A stretch of 64,000 nucleotides of DNA from Sphingomonas jinjuensis (lineage in GTDB: Bacteria; Pseudomonadota; Alphaproteobacteria; Sphingomonadales; Sphingomonadaceae). A program made the translations under genes and the position numbers. Numbering within the stretch: the stretch's first letter is position 1; each line of letters opens with the position of its first letter. Positions 62,211 through 64,000 of this stretch are shown here, piece after piece. Location of the stretch: assembly GCF_014197105.1 (NCBI RefSeq), contig NZ_JACIEV010000003.1:310001-374000 (forward strand), given 5' to 3'. The notes under the pieces are model-generated. The model saw only the letters and a program-made list of their open reading frames with translations, was not told where the DNA came from and ran no database searches.

Positions 62211-63997
62211 CAGCCGAACAGCCCGTGAAGATACCAGCTGAGATCGCCGGTCGCAGGCTCGACCCCGTCGCCGCGGCGGAACAGCCAGAAGCGCGCGCCG
62301 CTCTCGTCCTCGACGCGGAAATAGTCGCGCACCGCCCAGACCTCGCCGTCGCGCCGCCACCATTCGCCATAGATGCGCTCCGGCCCGTCGCCCGCGACCA
62401 CCGCATGGACCTGCCCGCGCCAGGTGAAGCGGCGCGGCGGCGCGTCGGGGAGGAGGGCGAGCACGCCGCTCAGCGGCTCGGGCCGGCTGAGCAGCCGCAC
62501 CGGCCGGCGCCATGCCGGCCAGCCGGTCGGCGCGGCGAGCGGAGGCGCACGGCGCACCGCGCGTTCGGGCACGTCGCTCTCGACCGGCGCGGCGGTGAAC
62601 AGCGCCGCCTCGCCGACCCGGCCGGCGATCTGGTCGACGAGCGTCGCGACATCGGGCACCGCCGCCTCACCGGTCAGGTCGCCCGCCACCGCGGTCGCGC
62701 CGAGCTGATCGGTGCGCGTCGCGGCGAGGCGCATCGTCTCGATCCCGTCGCCCGGCTCGATCCGTTCTATACGCAGATGGAACAGGCGGGCGAGGTGCGC
62801 GGCGTCGCGGGTCGCGCGCGCGGTGCCGATCGCGAGGCGCTGTTCGCTGCCGTCGATCCGTTCGAGCAGCAGCACCAATGTGCGCACGCCGCGCCCGCGC
62901 GCCTGCAACACCAGCATCATGTCGGCGAGAAGGTCGGCGATCACCTGCTCGATCGCCTCGGCGGTGCCGATCGGTTCGAGCAGCCGGCGTTTCGCGACCG
63001 GCATCTCCTCGGGCACGACCGGCACGATCGGCTCCGCCACCCGGCCGAGCGCCGCGTCGAGCCGGTTCACGCTGGCGAGCCCCAGCCGCCGCGCGAGCGG
63101 TCCGCGCGGCAGCGGCAGGAGGTCGGCGATCCGGTCAAAGCCGAACCGCTGCGCCGCGGTGATCGCGTCGGGGCTCAGCCGCAAGGCGGCGGGGGGCAGC
63201 GCACTGATCGCCTGCGCCTCGCCGCCGGTGGGGACGATCGTCACCGCCTCGCGCCCGTTGCGTGCCAGCGCATGCGCCGCGCCCGGCGTTCCCGCCACTG
63301 CGACGCGCGCGGTATAGCCGAAGCGCCGGCAGAAGCGGACCAGCCGCGCGCAGAAGCGCGCCTCGCCGCCATGAAGATGCGCCGTGCCCGTCAGGTCGAG
63401 CCACAGTCCGTCCGCGCCGCTCGGCGCGGCGGTCGGGGTCCAGTGGCGCACGGCGTGGAGCGTCAGCCCGTCGAGCACCGCTCCATCCGCCACCGGATCG
63501 GCGGGGCGGATGTCGAGATCGGGCACCAGGGCGCGCGCCTGGGTGATCGCCATGCCGGGTACGAGGCCGAGCGCCAGCGCCGCGGGGCAGGCGGCGGCGA
63601 TTACCTGCCGCTGGCCGATTGCCTCGGCAAGGATCAGCGGCACGGCGTGAGCAACCGGCGCAACCAGTCCCGGCTGGCGAGCCGCAACCGTCGCCTGTGC
63701 GCGCTTGAACGGATGCTCCGCGGCCTCCGACCGGCGACCGAGTTCGCGCATCCTTGGCTGCTGGTGAAGCGGCAGCGCCGCGGCTTCCTCGGCGATCGCG
63801 GCGCGCGCGCTCTCCGCCTGCGCCCAGCGCGCGCCCGGCCGCCAGCCGCCACCCCGCGGCACCGAACAGGCGCCGGGGTCGTCGTCGACCGGCAGCAGCG
63901 GCAGCGCGGGCGCGTCAGGCAGCGCGCGCGGTCGCTCCAGCCGCCGCAACCGCTCGATCGCGAGGTGCGGCAGGTAGAGCGAGGCGACCCGTGGCAT
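62210..63997 (-). CDS. imuB: ImuB, inactive Y-family polymerase-like mutasome protein
   Basis: 595 residues from ATG 63997, three bases from the window edge, so the true start could lie beyond it, although '[20 protein letters not shown]' fits the usual ImuB start. The Y-family little-finger and thumb parts are clear ('[20 protein letters not shown]', '[14 protein letters not shown]'), while the palm lacks the catalytic acids of active polymerases, as known for ImuB. It bridges ImuA, the beta clamp and DnaE2. It is coupled to dnaE2 by ATGA. A linker of ~80 residues near the N-terminus (~30-110) is longer than in many relatives. Confidence 0.92.
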   Translation of the reverse strand: MPRVASLYLPHLAIERLRRLERPRALPDAPALPLLPVDDDPGACSVPRGGGWRPGARWAQAESARAAIAEEAAALPLHQQPRMRELGRRSEAAEHPFKRAQATVAARQPGLVAPVAHAVPLILAEAIGQRQVIAAACPAALALGLVPGMAITQARALVPDLDIRPADPVADGAVLDGLTLHAVRHWTPTAAPSGADGLWLDLTGTAHLHGGEARFCARLVRFCRRFGYTARVAVAGTPGAAHALARNGREAVTIVPTGGEAQAISALPPAALRLSPDAITAAQRFGFDRIADLLPLPRGPLARRLGLASVNRLDAALGRVAEPIVPVVPEEMPVAKRRLLEPIGTAEAIEQVIADLLADMMLVLQARGRGVRTLVLLLERIDGSEQRLAIGTARATRDAAHLARLFHLRIERIEPGDGIETMRLAATRTDQLGATAVAGDLTGEAAVPDVATLVDQIAGRVGEAALFTAAPVESDVPERAVRRAPPLAAPTGWPAWRRPVRLLSRPEPLSGVLALLPDAPPRRFTWRGQVHAVVAGDGPERIYGEWWRRDGEVWAVRDYFRVEDESGARFWLFRRGDGVEPATGDLSWYLHGLFG

Positions 63998-64000
63998 CGC

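Noticed and set aside
60369..62228. Rightward open frame of 619 codons
   Set aside because: It lies fully antisense to dnaE2 and its translation has no family features; a shadow of GC-rich third codon positions.

Overview
The window looks like a chromosomal stretch of a GC-rich alphaproteobacterium, most likely Sphingomonas or a close relative. Reasons: a GC-rich codon style with many GTG/TTG starts, TonB-dependent receptors beside sugar-utilisation genes, the typical alphaproteobacterial runs comF / grxC-nitrilase-DUF1178 and ubiK-ybjN-proC, an imuB-dnaE2 mutagenesis cassette, and a CtrA-type box. The species call is inference.

Layout. 0-10 kb: end of a flavin monooxygenase; a c-di-GMP/phosphorelay module (EAL protein, hybrid histidine kinase, single-domain receiver) behind a CtrA-type site; comF, grxC, nitrilase and DUF1178 genes; a small membrane-linked HTH protein; tRNA-Arg. 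10-11.7 kb: an FkbM methyltransferase pseudogene carrying a frameshift, a stop codon and an 833-bp IS5-family element. 12-19.6 kb: LysR regulator, STN-type TonB receptor, SbmA/YddA-like ABC exporter/importer, thioredoxin and an unknown protein in tightly coupled order, then an amidohydrolase. 19.5-33.7 kb: rlpA, a GPH sugar transporter, then a LacI-controlled sugar locus (GH3, LacI, PF10091-type glycanase, tryptophan-halogenase-like flavoenzyme, Oar-like TonB receptor, DUF6445 protein, GH43-like enzyme) with matching TGTAACCGGTTACA-type operators at both promoters. 33.7-45.4 kb: mostly housekeeping genes (MipA, two TspO-related proteins, LLM oxidoreductase, PlcP-glycosyltransferase lipid-remodelling pair, succinate-semialdehyde dehydrogenase, TlyA, UbiK, YbjN, ProC, MarR, IlvE).

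45.4-58.7 kb is a genomic island placed at a tRNA-Gln gene. It holds a large tyrosine recombinase, a 2031-residue TPR protein with two PIN-like regions, an unknown protein beside an XRE-ImmA/IrrE metalloprotease, and a translationally coupled pair of a winged-helix PD-(D/E)XK nuclease and a small HEPN-like protein with TGTCACA boxes in its promoter. This looks like a defence or conflict cargo, and the nuclease/HEPN pair and the TPR-PIN giant are the best candidates for an undescribed system. 58.7-64 kb returns to the core: dnaE2 and imuB, read leftward, with imuB starting three bases from the window edge.

Working together: the LacI locus would bind and import an oligosaccharide across the outer membrane (TonB receptor), trim it with secreted or periplasmic glycosidases, and import the product by the GPH carrier; the halogenase and DUF6445 proteins are recurrent companions of such receptors with unknown roles.
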